In this document: positions 10,114 to 18,837 of the stretch, piece by piece
How positions within the stretch are numbered: the first letter of the stretch is position 1
How the letters are laid out: every line of letters starts with the position of its first letter
Source of the DNA: an uncultured Hoeflea sp.
GTDB lineage: Bacteria > Pseudomonadota > Alphaproteobacteria > Rhizobiales > Rhizobiaceae
Length of the DNA: 64,000 bases
Assembly: GCF_947501405.1 (NCBI RefSeq)
Contig: NZ_CANMVK010000001.1
Location: 1,550,001-1,614,000 of the forward strand
Direction: 5' to 3'
Position numbers and translations under genes: made by a program
The notes under the pieces: model-generated
Databases searched by the model: none
Told to the model about the DNA's origin: nothing
What the model saw: only the letters and a program-made list of their open reading frames with translations

Positions 10114-10836
10114 CTATTGGTCGCGCACGATGGTGGCGCGGCCGCCGCCGACTATGATCTTTGCAAATGCGCCCTTTTCGTGGATCGAAAACACCACGAT
10201 CGGAATCTTGTTTTCCCGCGCCAGGGCAACTGCCGCAACATCCATAACGGCCAGACCCTTGTTGAGCACCTCGTCATGGGTCAGGCTGTCGAACCGGGTG
10301 GCGTCGGGATCGGCCTTCGGATCGGCCGAATAGATACCGTCGACCTGGGTGCCTTTGAGAATGGCTTCCGCCCCCATTTCCGCGGCGCGCAACGCGGCTG
10401 CGGAATCAGTGGTGAAGAAGGGATTGCCGGTGCCGCCTGCAAAGATCACCACCCTGCCCTTTTCAATGTGATGCAGCGCCGCGCGCTGGGAAAAGCTCTG
10501 GCAGATCTCCGGCATCGAGATGGCCGACAACACTTCGGTGTCCACGCCCAGCTTGCGCAGCGAGGTGGCCAGTGCCAGTGCGTTGATGACGGTGGCCAGC
10601 ATGCCCATGTGGTCGCCGGTCACCCGATCGCCGCCCTTGGACGCCACCGCAACGCCGCGAAAGATGTTGCCGCCCCCAACCACAACGCCAACTTCGACCC
10701 CTAGGGCGCGAACCTCCGCGATATCGGCGGCGATTCGGTCGGCTACGGCGACGTCAATGCCAAATCCCTGCTGACCCATCAGGGCTTCGCCAGAGGCTTT
10801 GAGCAAAACGCGTTTATACAGGGGCTGGGAGGTCAT
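10114..10836 (-). CDS. pyrH: UMP kinase PyrH
   Basis: PyrH phosphorylates UMP to UDP in pyrimidine synthesis and is the bacterial hexameric amino-acid-kinase-fold enzyme. The 240-residue product starts MTSQPLYKRVLLKASGEALM; the phosphate-binding KASGEALMG and VVVGGGNIFRG motifs are present, and the C-terminus carries KGTQVDGIYSADPK and the VMDVAAVALARENKIPI segment. The frame is open 28 codons upstream, but the ATG at 10834-10836 gives the normal length and N-terminus. It lies between tsf and frr as in most bacteria. Confidence 0.97.
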   Translation of the reverse strand: MTSQPLYKRVLLKASGEALMGQQGFGIDVAVADRIAADIAEVRALGVEVGVVVGGGNIFRGVAVASKGGDRVTGDHMGMLATVINALALATSLRKLGVDTEVLSAISMPEICQSFSQRAALHHIEKGRVVIFAGGTGNPFFTTDSAAALRAAEMGAEAILKGTQVDGIYSADPKADPDATRFDSLTHDEVLNKGLAVMDVAAVALARENKIPIVVFSIHEKGAFAKIIVGGGRATIVRDQ

Positions 10837-10876
10837 GCGCTGATCCGGATTTTTGTATGAGGCCCGGATACACGAA

Positions 10877-10902
10877 GGGCACCGCGTTGTCACGCGATGC
10901 CC
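10877..10902 (-). terminator. Hairpin between tsf and pyrH
   Basis: Read on the minus strand, GGGCATCGCG and CGCGGTGCCC form a 10-base-pair stem (one G-U pair) around a six-base loop, about 30 bases after the tsf stop. There is no clear T-run after it on this strand, so it may be a partial terminator, attenuator or processing element that lowers pyrH-frr expression relative to rpsB-tsf. The function is inferred from position and structure only. Confidence 0.45.
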
Positions 10903-10932
10903 CATTGGTTTTTTCCTCAAGTGAGGACGGCT

Positions 10933-11856
10933 TCAGCCTTTGGCGGCCGCTGCCACTTCAGCTGCGAAGTCACTCTCTTCCTTCTCGATTCCCTCACCGA
11001 GCTGGAAGCGGACGAAGCCAGCAATTTCAACCGGTGCGCCGGCTTCGGCTTCCGCGGCCTTGACCGCCTCGCCAACCGTCTGGTCGGGATTCATCACGAA
11101 TGCCTGGGACATCAGCGCCACTTCCTCGAAGAATTTGCGCATCCGGCCTTCAACCATCTTTTCAATGATGTTGTCGGGCTTGCCCGATTCGCGGGCCTGC
11201 TCGGCAAAAACGCTGCGCTCGCGGTCGGCGATGGTGGCGTCGACATCAGCGGACGTCAGCGCCAGCGGGTTGGTGGCAGCGATATGCATGGCCACCTGGC
11301 GGCCGATCGAGGCCACAGCATCGGCGTTGCCGGTGGATTTGACGGCCACGATAACACCGAGCTTGCCAAGACCATCGGCAACGGCGTTGTGGACATAGGT
11401 GGACACCACGCCCGCATCGACCGACAGCTTTGCCGAACGGCGCAAATTCATGTTTTCGCCAATATGCGCGACGGCGTCCTTGACGGTTTCTGTCACCGAC
11501 TTGCCGCTCGACGGCATGGTTTTTTCGCCAAGCGCCTCAACCGACCCGTCGGTGGACAGCGCCACGGAAGCGATTGAACGGGCGAGATCCTGGAAGGCAT
11601 CGTTGCGGGCGACGAAATCGGTCTCGGAATTGACTTCGACCACGACTGCCGAATTGGCGTCGGACGCCACGGCGATAAGGCCTTCGGCAGCGGTGCGGCC
11701 GGATTTCTTGTCGGCCTTGGCGATGCCCTTGGCACGCAGCCAGTCGACGGCAGCTTCCATATCGCCACCGGTCTCGGCCAGCGCCTTCTTGCAGTCCATC
11801 ATGCCGGCGCCGGTCTTGTCGCGCAGCTCTTTTACCATTGCAGCGGTAATGCTCAT
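10933..11856 (-). CDS. tsf: Elongation factor Ts
   Basis: EF-Ts is the guanine nucleotide exchange factor for EF-Tu. The 307-residue product has the N-terminal UBA-like domain ([20 protein letters not shown]), the exchange core with [16 protein letters not shown] (the TDFV motif that contacts EF-Tu), and the coiled-coil and C-terminal module. Length is typical for alphaproteobacteria. It follows rpsB after 155 bases that contain a stem-loop, the usual rpsB-tsf layout. Confidence 0.97.
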   Translation of the reverse strand: MSITAAMVKELRDKTGAGMMDCKKALAETGGDMEAAVDWLRAKGIAKADKKSGRTAAEGLIAVASDANSAVVVEVNSETDFVARNDAFQDLARSIASVALSTDGSVEALGEKTMPSSGKSVTETVKDAVAHIGENMNLRRSAKLSVDAGVVSTYVHNAVADGLGKLGVIVAVKSTGNADAVASIGRQVAMHIAATNPLALTSADVDATIADRERSVFAEQARESGKPDNIIEKMVEGRMRKFFEEVALMSQAFVMNPDQTVGEAVKAAEAEAGAPVEIAGFVRFQLGEGIEKEESDFAAEVAAAAKG

Positions 11857-11957
11857 AACAGCCTCTTAAGTCTTGATGCGCCCGCTCCGGCCGCTTGTGC
11901 TGCGGAGGTGCGGTAACGCAGTGTCGGCATGACATTCATGCCATTGAAACATGACAG

Positions 11958-11985
11958 CCCGGCAAAGCACGGTGGCTTGGCCGGG
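11958..11985 (-). terminator. Hairpin between rpsB and tsf
   Basis: In the rpsB-tsf gap the sequence CCCGGCAAAGC pairs with GCTTGGCCGGG across a loop of about six bases, with one or two unpaired bases in the stem. No T-run follows on the minus strand, so it is more likely an attenuating or RNA-stabilising hairpin than a full terminator. Many bacteria regulate rpsB-tsf post-transcriptionally, but nothing here identifies the mechanism. Confidence 0.4.
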
Positions 11986-12011
11986 CCGGTTTGGTCCGAA
12001 ACCCGGTAAAA

Positions 12012-12875
12012 TCAGGCTTTTGCGGCTTCCGCGGCCGGTGCTTCGGCAGCGGCCTCAGGGGCCGCTTCGGTAGCCGCTTCCGGGGCAGCTTCAGTGGCCG
12101 CCTCCGGGGCGGCTTCGGGAGCAGGCTCTTCGAGCGCCGGCTCGGCCGGAGCTTCCATTTCGCCAAGATCCACACCCGAGGCGCCCTGCTGACGGGCAAT
12201 GCCGTCGATACAGGCGCGGCTGATCAGATCGCAATAGAGCGAAATGGCGCGGCTGGCATCGTCATTACCCGGGATCGCATAGTCGACCACATCGGGATCG
12301 CAGTTGGAATCGATAATGGCGACGACCGGAATGCCAAGACGCTTGGCTTCCTGGATGGCGATGCCTTCCTTGTTGGTGTCGATGACGAACATCAGGTCAG
12401 GCGTGCCGCCCATATCGCGAATGCCGCCCAGAGCGCGGTTGAGTTTCTCGCGCTCGCGCTCGAGGTTGAGACGCTCTTTCTTGGTGAAGCCCGAGGCTTC
12501 CGCCTGCAGGATCTCGTCGAGCTTGCGCAGACGCTGGATCGAGTGCGAGATCGTCTTCCAGTTGGTCAGCATGCCGCCGAGCCAGCGGGCATTGACGTAG
12601 TACTGCGCCGACCGCGAAGCGGCATCGGCAACAATTTCAGATGCCTGGCGCTTGGTGCCGACGAACAGCACGCGACCGCCCTTGGAGACGGTATCGGAGA
12701 CCAGCTTCAATGCTTCATTGAGCATCGGCACGGTCTGGCCAAGATCGAGAATGTGAAGATTATTGCGTGCGCCAAAAATGTATGGCTTCATCTTCGGGTT
12801 CCAGCGATGTGTCTGGTGGCCGAAGTGGACGCCGGCTTCAAGCAGCTGGCGCATGGTAAAATCAGGCAATGCCAT
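12012..12875 (-). CDS. rpsB: 30S ribosomal protein S2 with Ala/Glu/Pro-rich tail
   Basis: S2 joins the small subunit late and anchors S1. The conserved body runs from [20 protein letters not shown] to about residue 238 and includes [19 protein letters not shown] and [18 protein letters not shown]. The last roughly 48 residues are a low-complexity acidic tail built from repeats of EAAPEAAT and related units, encoded by near-identical tandem DNA repeats at about 12025-12125. Such tails occur on S2 in other Rhizobiales. The ATG at 12873-12875 was chosen because it gives the conserved N-terminus; the 19 residues encoded further upstream are not S2-like. Total 287 residues. Confidence 0.96.
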   Translation of the reverse strand: MALPDFTMRQLLEAGVHFGHQTHRWNPKMKPYIFGARNNLHILDLGQTVPMLNEALKLVSDTVSKGGRVLFVGTKRQASEIVADAASRSAQYYVNARWLGGMLTNWKTISHSIQRLRKLDEILQAEASGFTKKERLNLEREREKLNRALGGIRDMGGTPDLMFVIDTNKEGIAIQEAKRLGIPVVAIIDSNCDPDVVDYAIPGNDDASRAISLYCDLISRACIDGIARQQGASGVDLGEMEAPAEPALEEPAPEAAPEAATEAAPEAATEAAPEAAAEAPAAEAAKA

Positions 12876-13048
12876 GCCTTGTTCTCCTGTTTCCGGTTGA
12901 ACCTCCGCGGGGCGTGAGCGCTGATGCGCCACCGGCGGAACGGCCCGGATTTCTCCCGGGTCACCCCATGCCCCACGTGTGGAATGAGCGTCGCCTTACA
13001 GGCAATGGCGCGTTATTGCAAGTGCGAAAGGCCGCCCGCGCGGGCCGG

Positions 13049-13642
13049 TTACAGGCGGTTGGGAATTGAGTAGCCGTAGCTCTCCGGGCAATTCGCAACG
13101 ATCGAGCGCTTGATCTCCAGCAATTTGTTGCGCTGCTGGTTCGCCTCGTCGCGCGATGAATTGGCGTCAGACCGGTAGGCTTTCTTGCGATCGATGAAAT
13201 AGGTCCGCCGTTCCTTTTTCTCATTTCGTCGCTGAACATTGGTATCGATATCGTCCTGGATCGTGGATTTCTCAGAGTTATGGCGCTCTATGTTCGACTT
13301 GATGTTCTCGATCTCGCGTTTGAGCGAGCGAATGTCGGCTTCAGCGTATTTCTTGTTGTCCGGATTCCAGGAGATGCTATCGCGCAAATCCTTGATCCGG
13401 CTTCTCTTGTCGGAGATTGACGACTTGAGCGATTTGACCTTCTCGATCTTGGCCTTCTTTTTCTCATTGAGATAATAGAGCGTCTGATTGATGGAATCGA
13501 TTTCCGCCTTGATGGATTGAGCCTGCGCTGCGGCGGTGGAGGAATTGGACACCGCGCTGTCATGGTCGGCGCGCCGGATCTTGAACACCTTCATCACATC
13601 CGACCAGTTGCGTTTGGCCGCTTCGCATTGCTCCTTGGTCAT
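13049..13642 (-). CDS. Uncharacterised basic coiled-coil protein
   Basis: I do not recognise this 197-residue protein. It is almost entirely predicted helix with heptad-like spacing, very rich in Lys, Arg, Ser, Asn, Asp, Glu and Ile (for example LYYLNEKKKAKIEKVKSLK and DIRSLKREIENIKSNIERHN), with one Cys near each end (residues 6 and about 185). There is no signal peptide or membrane segment. An AGGAGG lies 5 bases before the ATG, which strongly supports expression. Its codons are more AT-rich and its composition unlike its neighbours, suggesting acquisition or relaxed constraint. It stands alone between rpsB and a degenerate region. It could be a structural or nucleic-acid-binding protein; nothing shows which. 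Confidence 0.75.
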   Translation of the reverse strand: MTKEQCEAAKRNWSDVMKVFKIRRADHDSAVSNSSTAAAQAQSIKAEIDSINQTLYYLNEKKKAKIEKVKSLKSSISDKRSRIKDLRDSISWNPDNKKYAEADIRSLKREIENIKSNIERHNSEKSTIQDDIDTNVQRRNEKKERRTYFIDRKKAYRSDANSSRDEANQQRNKLLEIKRSIVANCPESYGYSIPNRL

Positions 13643-14090
13643 GGGGACCTCCTCTTGGCTGTTATCCGGCGGCGCTCGCTAAATACATTGCTCAAGAGCC
13701 GCGGTTTCAAAAGCAAGCTGCCGTCAGAAAAAGCATGGCGAACCAGTGGAACGCCTATTCCACGCCGGCATCGTTTGCGCGCATGTCGTCGCTCGTCCTT
13801 CAACTCGGCGCACGCTACGCTAGATTTTCCGGAATTCTAGTCCTGATTGCATTTATTGGCAAACCGCACGCAATCTTGAGATGATTTTTGATGTGCGGCT
13901 TGCGGCGGCTGATTGGCAAAAAGATGCGCGTGGTGCCAGGTTCGGCGATGTCGCCTTGAGTGGCACCGGCGCTGTTAACTCTGGAAACCTGCAAGAAGTC
14001 GGCCCTGATCGCGACGCGCCGCTTCTGATTCTGCGCCGGGAACGCGGTTTGCCGCCTGATCCGGGCACGGTACGGCCGTTGCTGGGTTCG
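13643..14090 (-). other. Non-coding stretch with possible decayed pentapeptide-repeat gene
   Basis: About 450 bases with no convincing gene. The part nearest the coiled-coil gene (13643-13830) shows only its leader. On the minus strand around 13850-13960, broken fragments resemble the 3' end of the pentapeptide gene at 14293-15021: an NLAPRASF-like segment in one frame and KIACGLP in another, against ANLARADF and DIACGDD in the intact gene. The fragments are in different frames, so if related they are decayed. This is a weak match judged by eye; its value is that it lies just downstream of a much clearer eipB remnant. Confidence 0.3.
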
Positions 14091-14288
14091 CTAAGCGTCG
14101 CGGGGTTCGGGATCGAACATGTCGGGCAGCGCCGGGCGTCGCTTAAGCACGAAATCGCTTTCATCCATGGTCAGATCGCGGGTGACGCCATCAGCATGGA
14201 GCCTGAAGGCGATCGAACAGACGGGATATCCATCGCCCCGCGTTTCATCGTTGAGATTGCACTTTGAAACCGGCCAAAACCTGTTGCC
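14091..14288 (-). pseudogene. Decayed duplicate of the 3' end of eipB (DUF1849)
   Basis: On the minus strand this stretch encodes about 65 residues ending in TAG that align without gaps to the last 65 residues of the EipB-like protein at 15240-16058. By hand I count about 41 identities, including VTRDLTMD, DFVL and DMFDPEP. It has no start codon, signal peptide or body, and begins only a few bases after the pentapeptide gene ends, in another frame. The C-terminal cysteine of the intact protein is replaced by arginine. It is best read as the leftover of a tandem duplication covering the eipB 3' end and possibly the following pentapeptide gene. Confidence 0.8.
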
Positions 14289-14292
14289 GGCC

Positions 14293-15021
14293 CTACTCCT
14301 GCTCGAAATTGCATGGCCAGCCGGATGGCCTCGTCAAGCCGGCAGGCAGACTTGTGCTGTCATCGCCGCATGCGATGTCCAGTTGCAACTGGGTAAGGCC
14401 TGTCGCGGCGGACAAATCCACGCCTTCGAAACGGGCGAGAAACACGAAGGCCCGATCAAAATCCAATGCTGCGTCAAATGTTGTCCCGCGGAAATCGGCG
14501 CGAGCCAGATTGGCCAGCGCAAAACGGCTGCCGGAGATGTCGGCGCCATCAAACTGAGCCCGTCCAAGGTCGGCCTTGGTGAAATCAGTGTTGGCAAGCT
14601 TGGCATTGTGGAACCTGACGCGCTGCATCTCGGCATTGCCGAAAGTGGCGCCGATCGCGTCGATTTCGCTGAAATCCGCGCGATAGGCTTCAACCCTGTC
14701 AAACCGGGCGCCGGCCGCGCTTGAACCTGCCAGGGATGCCCGGAACAACGTTGCCTTTTCAAAATTGGCCTCAACCAAATTGCTCTCTCGCAGATCGGTG
14801 GAGGTCAGATTGGTGTCAAACAGATTGGCCCCGCTCAAATCGGAAGCTTTGAGCATCAGCAATTTTCTATCGCAGTTTTCCCAGTTTATGCCGGGCTCGG
14901 CCGCAGCGCGGCAATCGGGCTGATCTGCCGCGTGGCTGGGCACCACGAAGCCGGAGAGAAGGACCGTAAGGACACCCCCGAATACCGTAAGCTTTGGCTG
15001 TGACATCATGAGCTGCTTCAA
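14293..15021 (-). CDS. Exported pentapeptide-repeat protein
   Basis: A 242-residue protein with an N-terminal signal sequence (about 1-31, ending VVPSHAA) followed by roughly 25 pentapeptide repeats of the A(D/N)LxX type, for example ASDLSGANLFDTNLTSTDLR and ALANLARADFRGTTF. These repeats fold as a right-handed quadrilateral beta-helix. The C-terminal LDIACGDDSTSLPAGLTRPS is a common cap in proteobacterial pentapeptide proteins, and four cysteines sit outside the repeats. The molecular role is unknown. It follows eipB after 218 bases on the same strand and may be co-expressed with it. The exact start (MKQLMM or the following Met codons) is uncertain. Confidence 0.85.
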   Translation of the reverse strand: MKQLMMSQPKLTVFGGVLTVLLSGFVVPSHAADQPDCRAAAEPGINWENCDRKLLMLKASDLSGANLFDTNLTSTDLRESNLVEANFEKATLFRASLAGSSAAGARFDRVEAYRADFSEIDAIGATFGNAEMQRVRFHNAKLANTDFTKADLGRAQFDGADISGSRFALANLARADFRGTTFDAALDFDRAFVFLARFEGVDLSAATGLTQLQLDIACGDDSTSLPAGLTRPSGWPCNFEQE

Positions 15022-15239
15022 CTCCCTGGGCTGTTGCGCCGGCCGAATTCATTCACGAATCTATGTATGGCGCGCCATAAGGCCGGTCAAATCAAGATTT
15101 GCTTATCCCGACAGGCACACTTAAGCGACTTGGGAAGGACCCGGAAACGGGCGCACGGTCCCTTGCCTTCATGTCAGCTGCGGATTCCTACCCGACAATG
15201 CGGCCGGCAAAGGTTTTCCGTCTCCGCTGCGCCCATAGA

Positions 15240-16058
15240 CTACTCCTCGCAGGGCTCGGGATCGAACATGTCGAGCTGCGCCAGGCGGCCCTCAAGCACG
15301 AAATCGCCGTAATCCATGGTCAGGTCGCGGGTAACGCCATTTGCATAGAGCTTGAAGGCGATCGAATAGACGGGAAGCTCGTCGCCCTGGGATTCCTCGT
15401 TGAAATAGGACATCGAAACCGGCCAGAACTCATTGCCGGCCATAGCGCCGGCGGCTGCAGCCTCTTTGTCGTCCGGCTCGGGCGCTTTTTTGGCGCCTAC
15501 GATGGTGGTGGTGATCATCGCCTGGTCGCCGTCATCGGAACCATCATAGATGCGCGATTGATAGAACCGCTCACCGTCTTCGGCGCGGTCGATCATTTCC
15601 TCCATATGCTCGGTGGGGAACCGCGCTTCAGCTATGTCGAGCGACAGGGATTCGGGCTGTTCGAGCGTGACCGCCAGGCCCTCCCCTTCGGCTCTGGCGG
15701 AGCCGCGGATCTCCCGGTCGAGCTGCTGATTGACAAAGGAACGGGTGACAAAGCGGAAGGTGCGGTTGCGCACATCCTCGAAAGTGGTGGTCTGCTGATC
15801 GGTGATGCGGGAATCATCCATGGTGGTGATTTCGGTCACAAAACGGAACGAGACCGTATAGCCCTCGCATGCCGATCCGTTGAACTCATAGACCATGCGG
15901 CCGCTCATGCCGGAAATGCCGGACCGTTCGGACGCGGCCTTCAGCGATAAATCATAGACCGCGCGGTGGGCGGCAAGCCCGCTGGCGCCCGCCTGGGCGT
16001 CCGGAACCATCGGCGCCGCCGCCATTGCCACAGCCATCGCAACTCCATACATGCGCAT
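15240..16058 (-). CDS. eipB: EipB-like periplasmic cell envelope protein (DUF1849)
   Basis: A 272-residue protein of the DUF1849 family, whose Brucella member EipB is a periplasmic beta-spiral protein needed for envelope integrity. The signal peptide is residues 1-23 (MRMYGVAMAVAMAAAPMVP, cleavage near AQA). The mature protein begins LAAHRAVYDLSL and has a conserved pair of cysteines (Cys64 and Cys270), which form a disulfide in this family. The start at 16056-16058 was chosen because GGAG lies 8 bases upstream and the signal peptide begins there, although the frame is open for 60 more codons. It is divergent from ridA. Confidence 0.88.
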   Translation of the reverse strand: MRMYGVAMAVAMAAAPMVPDAQAGASGLAAHRAVYDLSLKAASERSGISGMSGRMVYEFNGSACEGYTVSFRFVTEITTMDDSRITDQQTTTFEDVRNRTFRFVTRSFVNQQLDREIRGSARAEGEGLAVTLEQPESLSLDIAEARFPTEHMEEMIDRAEDGERFYQSRIYDGSDDGDQAMITTTIVGAKKAPEPDDKEAAAAGAMAGNEFWPVSMSYFNEESQGDELPVYSIAFKLYANGVTRDLTMDYGDFVLEGRLAQLDMFDPEPCEE

Positions 16059-16224
16059 CCGGTTTTCTCCTGTCGAATCCTGAACCGATGTTATATGACC
16101 AGTCGCGGCAAAAGCGAGGCGGAACTTCGTCGCGCCCGTGATTTGCCTTTGCAACGGTTGAAACAACAAGTCGGCGCGGCCCCTGATTGCCGCCCGCGGA
16201 CGAGCAGCAAACGGAGTTACGAGC

Positions 16225-16692
16225 ATGACCGACAGCATTCAATCGCGCCTGGCCGCCCGCAACATCACGCTTCCCGAGGCGGCGGCGCCCGCGGCCAATT
16301 ATCTGCCCTATGTCATCAGCGGCTCGCAACTTTTCATATCCGGCCAGTTGCCAATGGAAAACGGTGCGTTGGCGGTGACCGGGCTGCTCGGCCGTGATGT
16401 CGATGTATCTGCCGGCCAACGCGCGGCGGAACTGTGCGCCATCAACATTCTCAGCCAGGCCAAGGCGGCGCTGGGCGGCGATCTCGGCCGCATCGCCCGG
16501 GTGATCAAGCTCAACGGCTTCGTCGCGTCCGATCCGGGGTTCACCGAGCAGCATCTGGTAGTCAACGGCGCCTCCAACCTGCTCGCCGAGATCCTCGGGG
16601 ACGCCGGCAAGCACGCGCGCGCCGCTGTCGGCATGGCCTGCCTTCCGCTCAATGCTGCCGTCGAAATCGACGCCGTGATCGAAATCCGCTGA
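16225..16692 (+). CDS. RidA/YjgF-family protein
   Basis: A 155-residue member of the RidA (YER057c/UK114) family, whose founding members hydrolyse reactive enamines and imines released by PLP enzymes. It has the trimeric chorismate-mutase-like fold segments VISGSQLFISGQLPM, VIKLNGFVASDPGFTEQHLV and ARAAVGMACLPLNAAVEIDA. The arginine of canonical RidA (in the ARxxV segment) appears as ARAAVG. The extra length and the wording of the signature fit the Rid2-type subgroup, for which activity is less certain. One base separates its stop from the next gene, so the two are co-transcribed. Confidence 0.9.
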   Translation: MTDSIQSRLAARNITLPEAAAPAANYLPYVISGSQLFISGQLPMENGALAVTGLLGRDVDVSAGQRAAELCAINILSQAKAALGGDLGRIARVIKLNGFVASDPGFTEQHLVVNGASNLLAEILGDAGKHARAAVGMACLPLNAAVEIDAVIEIR

Positions 16693-16693
16693 C

Positions 16694-17443
16694 ATGACCG
16701 GGCTGACATCGGAGACCTGCGGTCTTTTGTGGCTGACCGCCCGACCGGTGGCGCATCGCGGCTACCACGACATGAACCAGGCGGTGTGGGAAAACACCAC
16801 ATCCGCCTTCGCCCGGGCCATTGAGGCCGGCTATGCGATCGAGTGCGACCTGCAGATTGCCGCCGACGGGGTGCCGGTGGTATTCCACGATCACGATCTG
16901 AGCCGGCTGTGCGGCCTGCCCGGTGATGTACGGGCGCGGACGTCGCAGGAGCTTGCGCAACTGGCCGTGGGCGGCACCGCCGACCGGGTGCCTTCGCTGC
17001 CGCAATTGCTCAAACAGGTTGCAGGCCAGGTGCCGCTGGTGCTCGAGCTCAAGGGCCGGCCCGGCGACGATGACGGATTTGCCGCTGCGGTGGCCGAGTG
17101 CCTGGAAGACTACGATGGCGAGGCGGCGCTGATGAGTTTTGATCATCAACTGCTGCGTGATTTGAAGGCGTGCGAGATCTCCCGGCCGCTCGGCCTGGTC
17201 GCCGAGGGCGTCAAACCGGAAGCCTTCTTCGTCCACGAGGAAGCGATGCAACTGGGCCTCGATTTCATCTCCTACTGTGTGCATCACATGCCCAACAGCT
17301 TCGTCGAAGCGCAGCGGGCGCAGGGCGTGCCGATCCTGACCTGGACGGTGCGCGATGCCGACGCGATCGAGCGCACCCGTACTTATGCCGACCAGATGAC
17401 ATTCGAGGGATTTGACCCCAGCGCCCTGGAAGCAACCGGCTGA
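16694..17443 (+). CDS. Glycerophosphodiester phosphodiesterase
   Basis: A 249-residue TIM-barrel GDPD enzyme, expected to release glycerol-3-phosphate from deacylated phospholipids. The family signature is present: ARPVAHRGYHDMN (catalytic His), then GYAIECDLQIAADGVPVVFH with the metal-binding Glu and Asp, and DHDLSRLCG with the second catalytic His. LVLELKGRPG supplies a further metal ligand. There is no signal peptide, so it acts in the cytoplasm like UgpQ, but no ugp transport genes are nearby. It starts one base after ridA ends. Confidence 0.92.
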   Translation: MTGLTSETCGLLWLTARPVAHRGYHDMNQAVWENTTSAFARAIEAGYAIECDLQIAADGVPVVFHDHDLSRLCGLPGDVRARTSQELAQLAVGGTADRVPSLPQLLKQVAGQVPLVLELKGRPGDDDGFAAAVAECLEDYDGEAALMSFDHQLLRDLKACEISRPLGLVAEGVKPEAFFVHEEAMQLGLDFISYCVHHMPNSFVEAQRAQGVPILTWTVRDADAIERTRTYADQMTFEGFDPSALEATG

Positions 17444-17520
17444 TCTTGTCATTTGCCACCCGGATCATAGGTTGATGGACAGGAGGCGGCCCGCTTCCAT
17501 AAAGCTTGGAACCACAATCG

Positions 17521-18735
17521 ATGACCCCAGACAAGCCGGAGCACACGCTATCGACCATCGACGGCATGGCGGCGGTCGACAAGGTGCAATGGGATCGCTT
17601 GGGCGGCGCATCAAAGAGTTCGCAAACTGAGTCCGGAATTTTCTATAACCCGTTTGTCAGTCACGCTTTTTTGTCGTCACTTGAAGACTCTGGCTCGGTC
17701 TGCGCGGAAACCGGATGGTTGCCGCGCCATATCGTCTTGCGGGAGCCGGGCGGCGAGCTCGAAGGTGCGCTTCCCGCCTGTATCAAGAGCCACTCAATGG
17801 GCGAATATGTGTTCGACCATGCCTGGGCCGATGCCTTTACCCGCGCCGGCGGGCGCTATTATCCGAAGCTGCAATGTTCCGCGCCATTCACACCGGCCAC
17901 CGGTCCGCGATTGATGGTGACGCCGGGTCCGGCGGCGGAGGCCGGGCGCCGGGCTCTGGCGGCGGGCGGGCGGGCGCTGTGCTCCCAGCTTGGGCTGTCC
18001 TCGGTTCACGCCACTTTTGTGCCGGAAGCCGAGATTGCAGCGTTCGAAGCCGAAGGCTATCTGCATCGCACCGATCAGCAGTTTCACTTCGCCAATCAGA
18101 GCTATGGCAGCTATTCCGATTTTCTCGACACGCTGTCCTCGCGCAAGCGCAAGCAATTGAAGAAAGAGCGGCGACTGGCGCTGGAAAACGGCATCGAAAT
18201 CGAATGGCTGAGCGGCAATGATCTCAACGAAACCGTTTGGGACGTGTTTTACGGCTTCTATGTCGATACCGGCGGCCGCAAATGGGGCCGTCCCTATCTG
18301 ACGCGCGCATTTTTTTCGCTGATTGGCGAGCGCATGGCCGAGGATGTGCTTCTGGTGATGGCCAAGCGAGAGGGCCGCTATATTGCCGGTGCGATCAATT
18401 TCATCGGCGGCGACTGCCTCTATGGCCGCCATTGGGGCTGCGCAGAGGATCATCCTTTCCTGCATTTCGAGGTTTGCTATCACCAGGCCATCGATTTCGC
18501 CATCGAGAAAGGTCTTGCCAGGGTCGAGGCCGGCGCTCAGGGCGAGCACAAGCTGGCGCGGGGCTACATGCCGGTGACCACCCATTCCGCCCATTACATT
18601 GATCATCCCGGATTGCGCGGAGCGGTGGCCGATTACCTCAAGCGCGAGCGCCGCGAGGTGGCTTATATGCGCGATGTGCTCAGCGAGCACGGTCCTTTTC
18701 GCAAAGCCGAGCAAGCGGTTAGCCAGGACGATTGA
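17521..18735 (+). CDS. DUF482 (peptidogalycan-like, GNAT-fold) protein
   Basis: A protein of about 404 residues belonging to the DUF482 family, which shares the GNAT/FemAB-like acyltransferase fold. The signatures SYSDFLDTLSSRKRKQLKKE, FYVDTGGRKWGRPYLTRAFF, LYGRHWGCAEDHPFLHFEVC and VEAGAQGEHKLARGYMPV are present. No signal peptide is seen. Database names link it to peptidogalycan synthesis, but I know of no proven substrate. The start is uncertain: the ATG at 17521 (MTPDKPEH) is chosen, with a TTG in frame at 17506 as alternative. It lies 77 bases after the glycerophosphodiesterase. Confidence 0.85.
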   Translation: MTPDKPEHTLSTIDGMAAVDKVQWDRLGGASKSSQTESGIFYNPFVSHAFLSSLEDSGSVCAETGWLPRHIVLREPGGELEGALPACIKSHSMGEYVFDHAWADAFTRAGGRYYPKLQCSAPFTPATGPRLMVTPGPAAEAGRRALAAGGRALCSQLGLSSVHATFVPEAEIAAFEAEGYLHRTDQQFHFANQSYGSYSDFLDTLSSRKRKQLKKERRLALENGIEIEWLSGNDLNETVWDVFYGFYVDTGGRKWGRPYLTRAFFSLIGERMAEDVLLVMAKREGRYIAGAINFIGGDCLYGRHWGCAEDHPFLHFEVCYHQAIDFAIEKGLARVEAGAQGEHKLARGYMPVTTHSAHYIDHPGLRGAVADYLKRERREVAYMRDVLSEHGPFRKAEQAVSQDD

Positions 18736-18837
18736 TTTGGACCGGAAGCCCGACCGCCGCATCCGTCACGGGCGGTTGACGCGCACCTTAAGGGCGGTGC
18801 AAACAGGATTATCAGACCAATTACGGAGATCCACCCG

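Noticed and set aside
12025-12125. Short DNA repeats that could suggest a repeat array or CRISPR
   Set aside because: They are in frame in rpsB and encode the Ala/Glu tail; there are no spacers and no cas genes.
13881-14267. A 128-codon plus-strand ORF opposite the eipB relic
   Set aside because: It is the antisense of the relic and shows the same antisense pattern as the plus-strand frame opposite intact eipB.
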